Below, in pieces: positions 1-7,210 of a stretch of 19,534 bases of DNA. Every line of letters starts with the position of its first letter. Positions within the stretch are counted from its first letter, which is position 1. The translations under genes were made by a program, and so were the position numbers. Below the pieces are notes generated by a model, which was not told the DNA's origin, did not search any database, and worked only from the letters and a program-made list of their open reading frames with translations. Source of the DNA: JBGPBY01 sp041481485 (lineage in GTDB: Bacteria > Acidobacteriota > Terriglobia > 20CM-2-55-15); contig JBGPBY010000069.1 in the NCBI GenBank assembly GCA_041481485.1, positions 1-19,534 of the forward strand, given 5' to 3'.

Positions 1-1
1 C

Positions 2-298
2 AACGCGATGCACATCAGCGCGAGCGTCTATATCAACGACGACGAACGCGGACTCCTTGCCGACTACGATGCAGTGCTGGAGAGGCTGGCGCCACATGAG
101 CCTATCAGCCAATATCGCCACAACGACACCGGCGAAGACAACGCCGACGCGCACATCAAACGTCAGCTAATGGGACGAGAAGTCGTGGTCGCCATCACCC
201 GAGGCAAACTCGACTTCGGCCCGTGGGAACAGATTTTTTACGGCGAGTTTGACGGGCGGCGAAAAAAACGTGTCCTGATCAAGATTATCGGGGAATAG
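2..298 (+). CDS. YjbQ/UPF0047 family protein, 3' part only
   Basis: This is the C-terminal part of a YjbQ-family (UPF0047) protein; the 5' end lies left of the window. The reading frame is open from base 2 and stops with TAG at 296-298. The family signature is clear: YRHNDTGEDNADAHIKRQLMG in the middle, then a stretch ending in a GEFDGRRKKR segment and the closing IIGE. Family members are about 135-140 residues, so roughly 40 residues are missing. Escherichia coli YjbQ has a weak secondary thiamine-phosphate synthase activity, and the true role of the family is unsettled. The conserved His/Asp/Asn cluster (RHNDTGEDN) is the likely active or metal-binding region. The first ATG in view (8) is internal and is not the real start. 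Confidence 0.9.
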   Translation, partial: NAMHISASVYINDDERGLLADYDAVLERLAPHEPISQYRHNDTGEDNADAHIKRQLMGREVVVAITRGKLDFGPWEQIFYGEFDGRRKKRVLIKIIGE

Positions 299-316
299 TA
301 AGAGAAAAAACCCGCA

Positions 317-347
317 TCGCTCATTCGCAAGAACAGGAATTGAGCGA
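317..347 (+). terminator. Weak hairpin after the yjbQ-type gene
   Basis: TCGCTCA (317-323) can pair with TGAGCGA (341-347), and the stem may extend by TTC:GAA with one bulged T. It starts 18 bp after the yjbQ-type stop codon. No T-run follows, so it would be a poor intrinsic terminator, though it could stabilise a 3' end. The assignment rests on position and pairing only. Confidence 0.3.
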
Positions 348-358
348 CTGCGAAGCCA

Positions 359-419
359 ATGGATAAGAAGTATAAGACGGTGTGACGGCGCAATCAGAGT
401 TGAGATTCGCCCGTATTTC
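359..419 (+). repeat. Dispersed repeat, copy A (short form)
   Basis: This copy starts with ATGGATAAGAAGTATAA and is nearly identical to the first 60 bases of the copies at 13132 and 18247. By eye there is one extra G and one substitution relative to the copy at 18247. It contains the conserved hairpin: GGCG (387-390) and AATC (392-395) pair with GATT (404-407) and CGCC (408-411), with one bulged C and an 8-base loop. After TATTTC (414-419) it diverges from the other two copies. The longer copies have a second TATTTC/TATTTT near their right end, so this copy could be an internal deletion between those short direct repeats. It sits between two convergent stop codons. No coding role was recognised. 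Confidence 0.8.
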
Positions 420-469
420 CTCGCCGGCGGCAGCAGTCCGGACCGCCACGATGCCATGACTGCCATCAT

Positions 470-2287
470 CTAAGGGAATAGCTCCGTCGGCTGCTCCGAG
501 TAGCGTTTCATCCGGAGAGTCATTCGTGCGCCCGCGCCGGCGGCGAGTCGAACCGTGAAGCTGCGGCTGTTTACAGCGTAGATTTTTCCGCCGTTCTCCA
601 CGGACTCGATCCGGTGTTCTCCGTACGCCCCGCCCTGAACGACGATCGTCCGTGGCGACGACTTATCCACGTTGACGAGGGTGACCACGGTTTGCGTGTC
701 GGTCATTTGCGAAACCAGCGCCGTGACGCTGTCGGGCAATCCGGCGCGTTGACGCGCAGGATCGAAATACCGAAGCCGTGCATTCAACAGTCCGCCATCG
801 CGGCCGGGAGGCAGACCGCCCAGTGTCAAGCGGATCAGCGCGTCCACTGCGGCCGGATTGAAATCCATCATGTTGTCGGCAAGACGCTGGGCCGCCGTGG
901 TGTGATCGGCGCGCATTCGGGTGAGGCGAGTCTCGATCAATCGCAGATCGCTGCGCAGCGCCGTCTCCGGATATGAAGCGTTTTGTCCCTGGAGATAACT
1001 TATCCACGGATTGTTCCGGCCGGCGCGTTCCAGATCATCCGGCTTCATGGACCAATACCAAACCTCGAGTGCGCCGACACTCCACGGCTGTGCTTGCCAG
1101 CCATACCAGCCGTTCGCACCATACATCGTCGGGTATTGCTTTCGCCCGTTTACCGTCATCGCGTTCGCATTGACGGCGTCAATCATTGTGCGCCATGCAT
1201 CGATGTACTTCGAATCGCCGGTAACCCATAGCGCATTATTGAAACCCACCAGAGCTCGCGGAATGCGATTGCGGTCCTCACGCCGGCCGGTCACGGGGTT
1301 CACCGGGCTGAAACCCCATCCGTACGCGTTGCTCCACCATTTGTCTTCGAGTCCGCCGATTTTGCCATAGAGATCCACGAAGCTAGGGATGATGCCGTTG
1401 TTGCGTTTCATGCGGTCCAGCCAGGCGTCCATGTAATCGACGATCCACTTCTTGTACCTGGCCTGACCCGTCACCAGATAAGAGTCCAACGGCAGCGTCG
1501 TGGCAACGAGATTGAGAAATGAATCACCGGCGACGTCGCCATATTCCGAGTAATGGGCGAGCATCTCGTCGAAATTACGTTCACTGTGTCCTGCCTGGAA
1601 GTTTTCGATATCGATGGGATCACCGACCCAGTCAAGGGGAGTGGCTTTGCGCAGCATCGGGCCGCGGCTGCCGTTGATCAGACTGCGAATAAGCTTCAGC
1701 TTGGGATCGTAGTTGGGAGCTTCCGGATCCTCTCCCATGTACATGGCCGCATAGCGCGTTGCGCGGGCGCGATATTTCGGATCCGTCGGTATCGAGAGGC
1801 CCATCCGATTGAACACCCGCAAGGCCTCGCCGTGATGCATCCAGTCCGCTTGCGTCGCGAATTCCTTGTAGTACATTCCATTTCGGCCGGCGGGAACCTG
1901 TGTGGTCTTGGCATCGGTATATTGCTTCAACATTCCGTCCACGCCCTGCATGGTCAACCGCAATACCTCATCGCTTCCGCCCAGCGCATGCAGTTCGGGC
2001 CAGCCCGCCATGTTTTCGAAAGCATCGTCGGGACCGTCGTCGGCACCCCACCGCAGCACACACTGCACGTAGCCGCGGCTGTCGTAATACTTATGATAGA
2101 ACTCGGCAATCGCGGGAGTCTGTGCATCGAGAAGCTGACGCTCGAGGCGAGCCCATTCCGGCGCTTCCATCGGCGTATCAACGGTGAAGAGCGCGTTTGC
2201 GGTCTTTCGTTGCGCCGCATGCGTTACCCATGCCGCCGCGAACGCGAGCAGAATTCCGAGGATGAGAGCATGGCGAAGTTGTTTCAT
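470..2287 (-). CDS. Secreted protein of unknown function, possible alpha/alpha-toroid fold
   Basis: This 605-aa protein has a signal peptide (positive MKQLRH, hydrophobic ILGILLAFAAAW, cleavage near THAA, about residue 25), so it is exported. I do not recognise a named family. It is rich in aromatic residues in helical stretches, with WWSNAYGWGF at about 317-326 and a Trp/Tyr-rich segment at about 394-412 (GWYGWQ, EVWYW). This pattern is typical of (alpha/alpha)n-barrel polysaccharide lyases and hydrolases. The last 80 or so residues look like beta-strands, as in the C-terminal sandwich of such enzymes. Catalytic residues cannot be assigned. The start was chosen because it directly precedes the signal peptide; the ribosome binding site is weak. 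The gene stands alone on the minus strand between repeat copy A and an ATPase remnant. Confidence 0.85.
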   Translation of the reverse strand: MKQLRHALILGILLAFAAAWVTHAAQRKTANALFTVDTPMEAPEWARLERQLLDAQTPAIAEFYHKYYDSRGYVQCVLRWGADDGPDDAFENMAGWPELHALGGSDEVLRLTMQGVDGMLKQYTDAKTTQVPAGRNGMYYKEFATQADWMHHGEALRVFNRMGLSIPTDPKYRARATRYAAMYMGEDPEAPNYDPKLKLIRSLINGSRGPMLRKATPLDWVGDPIDIENFQAGHSERNFDEMLAHYSEYGDVAGDSFLNLVATTLPLDSYLVTGQARYKKWIVDYMDAWLDRMKRNNGIIPSFVDLYGKIGGLEDKWWSNAYGWGFSPVNPVTGRREDRNRIPRALVGFNNALWVTGDSKYIDAWRTMIDAVNANAMTVNGRKQYPTMYGANGWYGWQAQPWSVGALEVWYWSMKPDDLERAGRNNPWISYLQGQNASYPETALRSDLRLIETRLTRMRADHTTAAQRLADNMMDFNPAAVDALIRLTLGGLPPGRDGGLLNARLRYFDPARQRAGLPDSVTALVSQMTDTQTVVTLVNVDKSSPRTIVVQGGAYGEHRIESVENGGKIYAVNSRSFTVRLAAGAGARMTLRMKRYSEQPTELFP

Positions 2288-2370
2288 CGGGATTTGCCCG
2301 TGAGTCTGTCACCAGCGAATCGTTTTTTTCAATGGAAATGTCGCGAGCAACTGGCGCTCGCTGGGCGTAA

Positions 2371-2544
2371 CGGATTCCTGCCGTAGCGCAGATTGTCCGC
2401 GTAAAGGTTCTGGATATCGCCTCGGGCGTCACGTTTCTCGTTGGTGAGAATGGCAGCGGTAAAAGTACGCTCGTCGATCAATGGCGGACTTTCATGAAAT
2501 CGCCCGAGCGGTACCTTCGTCATCTCACCGGCCAGGAATCCTGA
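2371..2544 (+). pseudogene. Remnant of a COG3910-like AAA/ABC-type ATPase, internal part deleted
   Basis: Read in one frame, this stretch gives RIPAVAQIVRVKVLDIASG, then VTFLVGENGSGKSTLV, then at once WRTFMKSPERYLRHLTG and a TGA at 2542-2544. The first parts match the N-terminus of predicted ATPases of the COG3910 type, including a perfect Walker A (GENGSGKS). The last part resembles the very C-terminus of the same family (SPERYLRHL). The 150 or so residues between, including Walker B and the signature motif, are absent. An in-frame TAA (2368-2370) lies just before it. It is therefore a dead gene whose two ends were joined by a deletion just after the Walker A. The family assignment is from memory of its conserved ends; the Walker A itself is certain. 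Confidence 0.75.
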
Positions 2545-2597
2545 TTTTCCACTGTTAACCAATCTATCCGTATCAAACTCTGCTGTTGGTCGCTGCC

Positions 2598-2626
2598 TTG
2601 GCTTTATCCACACGCCACTTTATAAT
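2598..2626 (+). promoter_or_regulatory. Sigma-70-type promoter for the 284-aa gene
   Basis: TTGGCT (2598-2603) and a perfect TATAAT (2621-2626) are separated by 17 bp, the optimal spacing. The transcription start would fall about seven bases after the -10 box, at the A of the ATG at 2633. No Shine-Dalgarno sequence precedes that ATG. The mRNA may therefore be leaderless. Confidence 0.65.
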
Positions 2627-2632
2627 TGGCAC

Positions 2633-3487
2633 ATGTTGAATCATTGCGGGGATGCTGCCGTGATTGTCTTCGCAATGTTAGTTGCCTCGCCGGCTCAGAA
2701 ACCCATTCTTGTTCCCGTTCCTCCTCCCAGAGGTGAGTCCAGCATCGCTGCCGGACCTTCCCGGGAACCCGAGTACCTTATGCCTCCTTTCACCATATCC
2801 GTCAATGGCAAGGCAATGTCGATCAGAAATGCCGACGCCGATAATGCGGATGATGACGTCCTCACCGCTACCGTCAGTGGCAGGAGAGTTTGGGGAATCC
2901 CACCCTTATCCGCCGGCGGTACTGAGACCACGTTCTTCATGAAACGCGAATGGAACGTCCTGCTGGCTGACCAGAGCCGAACCGGCGTCATGTTTTTCGA
3001 TCTCTCGACCGGCATGCCGATGAGCGACGCGGGATACGAGGGCATGGTTGTTTCGCCGGACGGCAAATGGGCTCTCCTGCCGCCATGGTTCAGTTGGTTG
3101 AGCGAATGCTTCGTGGATTCCCGTACCCTTCGACTTACACTTCGAGGGCAGCCGAAGACGAAAGTCGTGGAAACCATGCCGAAGAGTGAGTCCTGTCCTG
3201 GGCAGGATTCAGAGAGAAGGGGATTCGAGAATGTGGCCTTTTCGGCAGATGGAAAATACTATGCTCTGGTGCGAGCAGGTCAGGCCTATGAGGACGGCCT
3301 TGTTGGAGACGGAGTGGTCAAACTCTTTCAGTCTTCAGATGACAAGGAGCTGACTTCGCTTAAGATAAAGTTTCCGCCGCATTGTACCAGTGTGGAGTTT
3401 TCGAAATCCGGTAACTACCTGATACTCCGGGATGAGCCCGAGGCAGGCAGGCGGGATGAGACCCAATGGTTGCGCATCATGCGCTGA
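2633..3487 (+). CDS. Hypothetical exported protein with beta-propeller-like repeats
   Basis: This 284-aa protein is not recognised as a named family. It starts with a short, weakly basic hydrophobic segment (residues about 8-21, ending ASPAQ) that may be a signal peptide. Three repeats of the type hydrophobic-SxDGKxxxL are visible: SPDGKWALL at 141, SADGKYYALV at 204 and SKSGNYLIL at 257. Such repeats are typical of WD40/TolB-like propeller blades, though only a partial propeller would fit. The ATG at 2633 coincides with the predicted transcription start, and no ribosome binding site is seen there or before the next Met at residue 15. It lies between the two deletion remnants and is the only gene-length open frame in that stretch. 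Confidence 0.7.
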   Translation: MLNHCGDAAVIVFAMLVASPAQKPILVPVPPPRGESSIAAGPSREPEYLMPPFTISVNGKAMSIRNADADNADDDVLTATVSGRRVWGIPPLSAGGTETTFFMKREWNVLLADQSRTGVMFFDLSTGMPMSDAGYEGMVVSPDGKWALLPPWFSWLSECFVDSRTLRLTLRGQPKTKVVETMPKSESCPGQDSERRGFENVAFSADGKYYALVRAGQAYEDGLVGDGVVKLFQSSDDKELTSLKIKFPPHCTSVEFSKSGNYLILRDEPEAGRRDETQWLRIMR

Positions 3488-3673
3488 TACGCGTGGATTT
3501 CCGGTCAAAAGGCCGGTTAAATAAATTTCGTCCTGCCGCCGCAGAAATGCCATTACGTGTGGTTCAACTTGATCCCGCAGAGAGCGATCGTCGCCGTCGA
3601 TCGTCGGGACTCTTGAAACTCCGGCAATTGTCCAGTTCAGCGATTGAGCCAATGCGGAATTCAAACTGAGACA

Positions 3674-4056
3674 CTACCGCCATCCACAAGTCAGCCACTC
3701 GGTAAGTGTTTTTCGAGGCCGCCATTTAGGGTTGTTCTGACGAAAGGATGTAGTGTCCGCATCAATGAGTCCAACCAGCACCTCTGTCACGATTCGGCCA
3801 CCTACTGGACCAAGACGATGACCTCCTGTACAGGCATGTCGCTCAAAGACTCCGGGGAATCATCGGTGTCTCCGCAATCGCAAAGACCGCCTGCTCGGCC
3901 GAGCGCGTGCAGGAATTGCTCATCGGCCTCAAACGACGGAAGCTCTGGAAACATCCGGGCATAGTTTGCAGATCCAAGCGGTGCGTCGATGGACATTCTG
4001 GCGCGCGCCGGAGAAAGGCAGTGATTTTGAACTGAGGTGGCGCGTTGTTGATTCAT
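3674..4056 (-). pseudogene. Remnant of a heme peroxidase gene, middle deleted
   Basis: The 5' part starts at an ATG (4054-4056) with a strong GGAGGA site upstream. It reads MNQQRATSVQ..., then GSANYARMFPELPSFEADEQ and LGRAGGLCDCGD, as at the N-terminus of bacterial animal-type heme peroxidases. It stops at TAG (3802-3804). In another frame, starting at about 3820, the sequence reads LGPVGGRIVTEVLVGLIDAD followed by NPKWRP, which matches the C-terminal region of the same family, and ends at 3674-3676. The catalytic domain between (several hundred residues, including the distal and proximal His) is missing. The junction lies around 3815-3840 and also shifts the frame. The good ribosome binding site suggests a formerly expressed gene. 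The family call is from remembered motifs at both ends. Confidence 0.75.
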
Positions 4057-4145
4057 GAGTTCCTCCATCCGGACGACGGCCTGTACCGACGCGGCCATCA
4101 ACAGCACAACGCCGTATATTGCAGTAGGCGGCCGCTGTCACACTG

Positions 4146-4178
4146 CCACGGCTCTGCTGTTGAGAAGCAGGGCCGTGG
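4146..4178 (-). terminator. Strong 13-bp hairpin after the SDR remnant
   Basis: CCACGGCTCTGCT (4146-4158) and AGCAGGGCCGTGG (4166-4178) pair along 13 bp with one G-T wobble and a 7-base loop. It begins 17 bp beyond the stop codon of the SDR fragment on the minus strand. There is no T-run on either side, so termination is plausible but unproven. Confidence 0.5.
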
Positions 4179-4195
4179 GTGACCGTCGGTTCGGA

Positions 4196-4552
4196 TTATC
4201 TTGAGGACATCGCCGGTCTAAGCCAGTCTTCGAAGTGGATCTCACCGATACTCGCTTCGCCGGACGCAACCAGAGCCAGTTCGCCCAGTTTCGCGCCGAA
4301 ATATCGTGCATTTGGATCGACGACTACTTCGCGCGGATCATCGCGAGCTCGAAGACCCTGCCGGATAAACTCGTCGAAGCGAAATCGTTGCGGCCCTGCC
4401 ACTTCAACGATGCCTTTCACCGGAGGCCCCACGGCGACCTTTGCAACAGCCCTGGCTACATCCTCGGCGGCAATGGGTTGGATGAATGCCGATGGCACGC
4501 GCACCTGGTTGCCTTCCGTTGCCGTATCCGCAATGGACTTCACAAACGCGTT
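4196..4552 (-). pseudogene. C-terminal half of an NmrA-like SDR oxidoreductase
   Basis: The sequence AFVKSIADTATEGNQVRVPS, followed by FIQPIAAEDVARAVAKVA, VEVAGPQRFRFDEFIR and DPNARYFGAKLGE, matches the C-terminal half of NAD(P)-binding NmrA-like SDR proteins. The N-terminal Rossmann half with the GxxGxxG dinucleotide site (about 150 residues) is absent. An in-frame stop lies at 4553-4555 and no SDR-like sequence precedes it. A GTG at 4541-4543 could start a 115-aa peptide, but it would lack the cofactor site, so I call it a truncated gene. The 3' end appears intact (stop at 4196) and is followed by a strong hairpin. Family confidence is high; whether the fragment is expressed is unknown. Confidence 0.75.
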
Positions 4553-4583
4553 TTATCTCTACATGGCCAACAGGCGACGACAA

Positions 4584-4820
4584 CTAACGTCGATTGCGGC
4601 TCTGCATTAATGACTTGATGAATTGCGAGAGAGAAAGATGGTTGACTCCATGAACGCGCTCGTCGGAGCAATTCACCGTGTGCAGGGTGCATCCAACAAT
4701 TCTCTCTGGCCACCAGCCGGCATCCTCAGGCCATCCATCATCGGCCGGGTGTTCAAAAAACAGAGCCGCGCCTGCGTAGAGCGTCTTCGGTTCTTTCATG
4801 ACTAACCTGTTGCGGTCCAT
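4584..4820 (-). CDS. Small hypothetical protein (78 aa), doubtful
   Basis: The ATG at 4818-4820 is preceded by TTGAGGACAG about ten bases upstream, an acceptable ribosome binding site. The frame lies 20 bp after the stop of the alpha/beta hydrolase gene on the same strand. The peptide has an acidic, Trp-rich stretch (DDGWPEDAGWWPER) and two cysteines but no recognised domain, signal peptide or membrane segment. Given the deleted genes on its left, it may itself be a short remnant, perhaps the N-terminus of one gene joined to the end of another. Co-transcription with the hydrolase is possible. Confidence 0.4.
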   Translation of the reverse strand: MDRNRLVMKEPKTLYAGAALFFEHPADDGWPEDAGWWPERIVGCTLHTVNCSDERVHGVNHLSLSQFIKSLMQSRNRR

Positions 4821-4840
4821 TCAGAACTGTCCTCAAGAAC

Positions 4841-5683
4841 TTAAGCCGCTTTGGAGGTCTTTCCCTTCTTCAGAAACTCCAACAAGTCGGCGTTGACTCG
4901 ATCCGGTTCCGTTGCTGTGATGCCGTGGGCGCCGCCCGGATAGTAGATTTCCTGTGCGCCCCGGATCAGTTTGGCTGATTTCTTCCCTGAGTCTTTCACC
5001 GGAACGACCTGATCATCCTCGCCATGGAGCACCAGGGTCGGGACATCGAACTTTTTAAGATCTTCGGTGAAGTCGGTCTCGGAGAGTGCCTTGATACATT
5101 CATAGATGCTCTTCACACTGCCCTGCATGCTCCACAGCCAGATCTGGTCGAGCATTCCCTGCGATACCCTGGCTCCGGCACGATTTGCACCGTAAAACAA
5201 CGTCGCGAAATCTTTGTAGAACTGGGAAGGATCTTTGGCGAGACTGGCGCGGAAGCCATCCCACACTTCTATCGGAATTCCCTCCGGATTCGCTTCGGTC
5301 TTGAGCAGGAGTGGAGGGATTGCAGAAATGAGAACCACTTTATCCAGGCGCTTCGTTCCGTGACGGCCGACATAGCGAGCGACCTCGCCGCCACCGGTAG
5401 AGTGGCCGACGAGTACGGCGCTTTTGAGGTCGAGATGGTCGATTACAGCGGCAAGATCATCCGCGTAGGTGTTCATATCGTTACCGGATGAGATCTGGCT
5501 TGAGCGTCCGTGGCCTCGGCGGTCATGCGCGATGACTCGATAGCCGTGCTGTGCGAGGAAAAGCAGTTGGCTTGCCCACGCTTCAGACGACAACGGCCAG
5601 CCGTGGCTGAAGACAACAGGTTTTCCTGTGCCCCAATCCTTGTAAAAGATCTCAGCTCCGTCCTTTGTCATGATAATGGCCAT
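4841..5683 (-). CDS. Alpha/beta hydrolase, non-heme chloroperoxidase type
   Basis: This 280-aa protein is close to the usual 270-280 residues of cofactor-free haloperoxidases/esterases. The fold markers are in order: oxyanion-hole HGWP at 27-30, DRRGHGRS at 54-61, the nucleophile elbow GHSTGGG with Ser95, the acid Asp224 in HGEDDQVVP and the base His253 in GGAHGIT. The Ser-Asp-His triad is complete, so it should be active. Family members hydrolyse esters or lactones and can form peracids in vitro; the natural substrate is unknown. There is no signal peptide, so it is probably cytoplasmic. The frame is open upstream to 5770, but I chose MAIIMTKDG because AAGGAGAAACC lies just before it. A palindrome at 5723-5738 is a possible operator. 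Confidence 0.92.
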   Translation of the reverse strand: MAIIMTKDGAEIFYKDWGTGKPVVFSHGWPLSSEAWASQLLFLAQHGYRVIAHDRRGHGRSSQISSGNDMNTYADDLAAVIDHLDLKSAVLVGHSTGGGEVARYVGRHGTKRLDKVVLISAIPPLLLKTEANPEGIPIEVWDGFRASLAKDPSQFYKDFATLFYGANRAGARVSQGMLDQIWLWSMQGSVKSIYECIKALSETDFTEDLKKFDVPTLVLHGEDDQVVPVKDSGKKSAKLIRGAQEIYYPGGAHGITATEPDRVNADLLEFLKKGKTSKAA

Positions 5684-5722
5684 TGTGGTTTCTCCTTTCG
5701 TGATCGTTGCGAATGTATGTGT

Positions 5723-5738
5723 GTTTGCCGATGCAAAC
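5723..5738. promoter_or_regulatory. Palindrome upstream of the hydrolase gene
   Basis: GTTTGC and GCAAAC form a perfect 6-bp inverted repeat around CGAT, about 40 bp upstream of the hydrolase start codon. Its size and symmetry fit a binding site for a dimeric repressor such as a LacI- or TetR-type protein. No regulator gene lies nearby, so this is a weak assignment. Confidence 0.3.
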
Positions 5739-5866
5739 CTCACGTGGAAAAAACTTGGACCTATGAGCAATGTATAAAGACGGCAAGCCGGAATGAATCA
5801 GGGGAATGGAGTATTTCAAGTGCGACAGAGAATGTAAGTTGCAGTCCCTGCGCGGATGCAGGCCGC

Positions 5867-6676
5867 TTACGGCGCGACTGCAGGTCCCACCAGATGAGGC
5901 ACGTCTGGATTATTCTCCTGGCAGATGTATTCCATCAGCTCGTCGCCCTTTGGTGCGAGCCGCGCCGTGAAGGTGACCTTGAATGGTTTTGAAAACGCGC
6001 CGGGATCATCGATCGTGACTTCGTTCACCAGAGTGCCGAGATTGGTTCGCGTATAACGTTCGATAGTGTGCAGCTGTTCGGTGTGCGGTGTGCCGACGAA
6101 ATCGAACCAGAATTTGTCGTTGTATCCCACGGTGTCGACGACAAACGTGTCGCCGTCCCACGATCCGATCGAATGTCCGTACCAGGTCGGATCGGGATCG
6201 TCAGGGTGCTTGCGGCCGTCGGTGAAGATCTGCCGATAACTATGAATATTTCCTTCGAACAAGAGGTAAACATATCCGGGAACCGTCACCCATCTCCAGG
6301 GATATGGAGCGCCACGCGGAACTCCCGCAGGAAGGCAGTTCGTTTCCGGATCGTCCTTGGCCAGCCGGCTCGCCATAGTCTTTGCGGCCGAAGGAAGCAA
6401 TGGCAGCGTTTCGCCGCGTGGAAGGCCCGTCGCGATATTGCCGGTTGGGCCGCCTCCGTTCCACAGTCCCGACAAGTCGGGTTTCCCATCCGGTGTTCGC
6501 GGGGTAGGTCCTGTTGGAGCGGCGCCTCTACCCCTGCCACCTCCGCCGACTGCCGGTGCAGCCGCATTGCCTGCCGCACCGCCACGCTGCTGAGCAAACG
6601 AGAGTGTAGCCAGCGACGTTACGCCGAAGACCACAAACGTCAACAGTACAAATCCTCGTGCCCGGACGGTTCGCAT
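5867..6676 (-). CDS. Secreted YGHS-family protein of unknown function
   Basis: This 269-aa protein has a signal peptide (residues 1-28, ending SFA) followed by a low-complexity Gly/Ala/Arg linker (about 31-53). The conserved part follows, starting with TPDGKPDLSGLW (61-72). It holds IHSYRQIFTDGRKHPDDPDP, then YGHSIGSWDGDTFVVDT (166-182), PHTEQLH (197-203), DDPGAF (223-228) and CQENN (252-256). The paralogue at 17221-18087 shares every one of these blocks. The many invariant His, Asp and Trp residues suggest an enzyme or a ligand/metal-binding protein, but no activity is known to me. The start has GGAG six bases upstream. The gene begins 15 bp after the DUF6152 stop, so the two very likely form an operon. 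Confidence 0.88.
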   Translation of the reverse strand: MRTVRARGFVLLTFVVFGVTSLATLSFAQQRGGAAGNAAAPAVGGGGRGRGAAPTGPTPRTPDGKPDLSGLWNGGGPTGNIATGLPRGETLPLLPSAAKTMASRLAKDDPETNCLPAGVPRGAPYPWRWVTVPGYVYLLFEGNIHSYRQIFTDGRKHPDDPDPTWYGHSIGSWDGDTFVVDTVGYNDKFWFDFVGTPHTEQLHTIERYTRTNLGTLVNEVTIDDPGAFSKPFKVTFTARLAPKGDELMEYICQENNPDVPHLVGPAVAP

Positions 6677-6691
6677 GGTTGTCTCCTGGAT

Positions 6692-7114
6692 TTATTTTGC
6701 AGGTGTTGGGGGCGCAGCAGTCGTGTCTCCGCCGGAAGATCCCGCAAATACGGTTTTGCCACTGGCAAGCGTCACGGTTCGGGCGTTCGCCATCTTTGAT
6801 CCATCCTTTGCGAGTGCGCCTTCGACCGTCACCTTATCACCCACGGCCAGAGCCTTGCGGGTCCAGCCCGCGCGGGCAAGGATATTGGGACTGCCCAACT
6901 CCAGGTTCCAATTGGTCACATTGCCTTTGTCATCGCTTACGTCGATGAAGAAGCGAGCATGAGGATTCGTCCACTCAAATCGAGTTACGACACCTTTGAG
7001 CGTGATCGGCTTGTTCGCGTCATATTGCGCCGCGAAGGAATGGTGCGCGAAAAGCGGCGCGGATACCGCAACAAGTGCGGTCGCAATAAAGAGAACAATG
7101 AATTTCATTCGCAT
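6692..7114 (-). CDS. DUF6152 family exported protein
   Basis: This 140-aa protein is typical in length for DUF6152. The signal peptide (1-23, ending APLFA) is followed by HHSFAAQYD, so the mature protein should begin with two histidines. The body, ITLKGVVTRFEWTNPHARFF and onward, with later VGDKVTVEG, looks like a small OB-type beta-barrel. His52 lies in the conserved NPH. The role is unknown; the free N-terminal His plus NPH could bind a metal ion. GGAGG lies five bases before the first ATG, which favours it over the ATG two codons later. A loose -10 (TATAGA) with TTGTCC 15 bp before it lies about 30-50 bp upstream. The gene is followed after 15 bp by the YGHS-family gene. Confidence 0.9.
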   Translation of the reverse strand: MRMKFIVLFIATALVAVSAPLFAHHSFAAQYDANKPITLKGVVTRFEWTNPHARFFIDVSDDKGNVTNWNLELGSPNILARAGWTRKALAVGDKVTVEGALAKDGSKMANARTVTLASGKTVFAGSSGGDTTAAPPTPAK

Positions 7115-7210
7115 GAATACCTCCGCTACGTGCCGCGGAGTCTATAACAGCCTGTGGGCAAGGACAAATGACGCCGGCGATATGAGAAGTGCGGCTCGAA
7201 GCAGATGACC

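Noticed and set aside
3335..3664. Minus-strand frame of 109 codons past the 284-aa gene
   Set aside because: Half of it overlaps the 284-aa gene antisense, and the rest matches no family I recognise; no ribosome binding site was seen.
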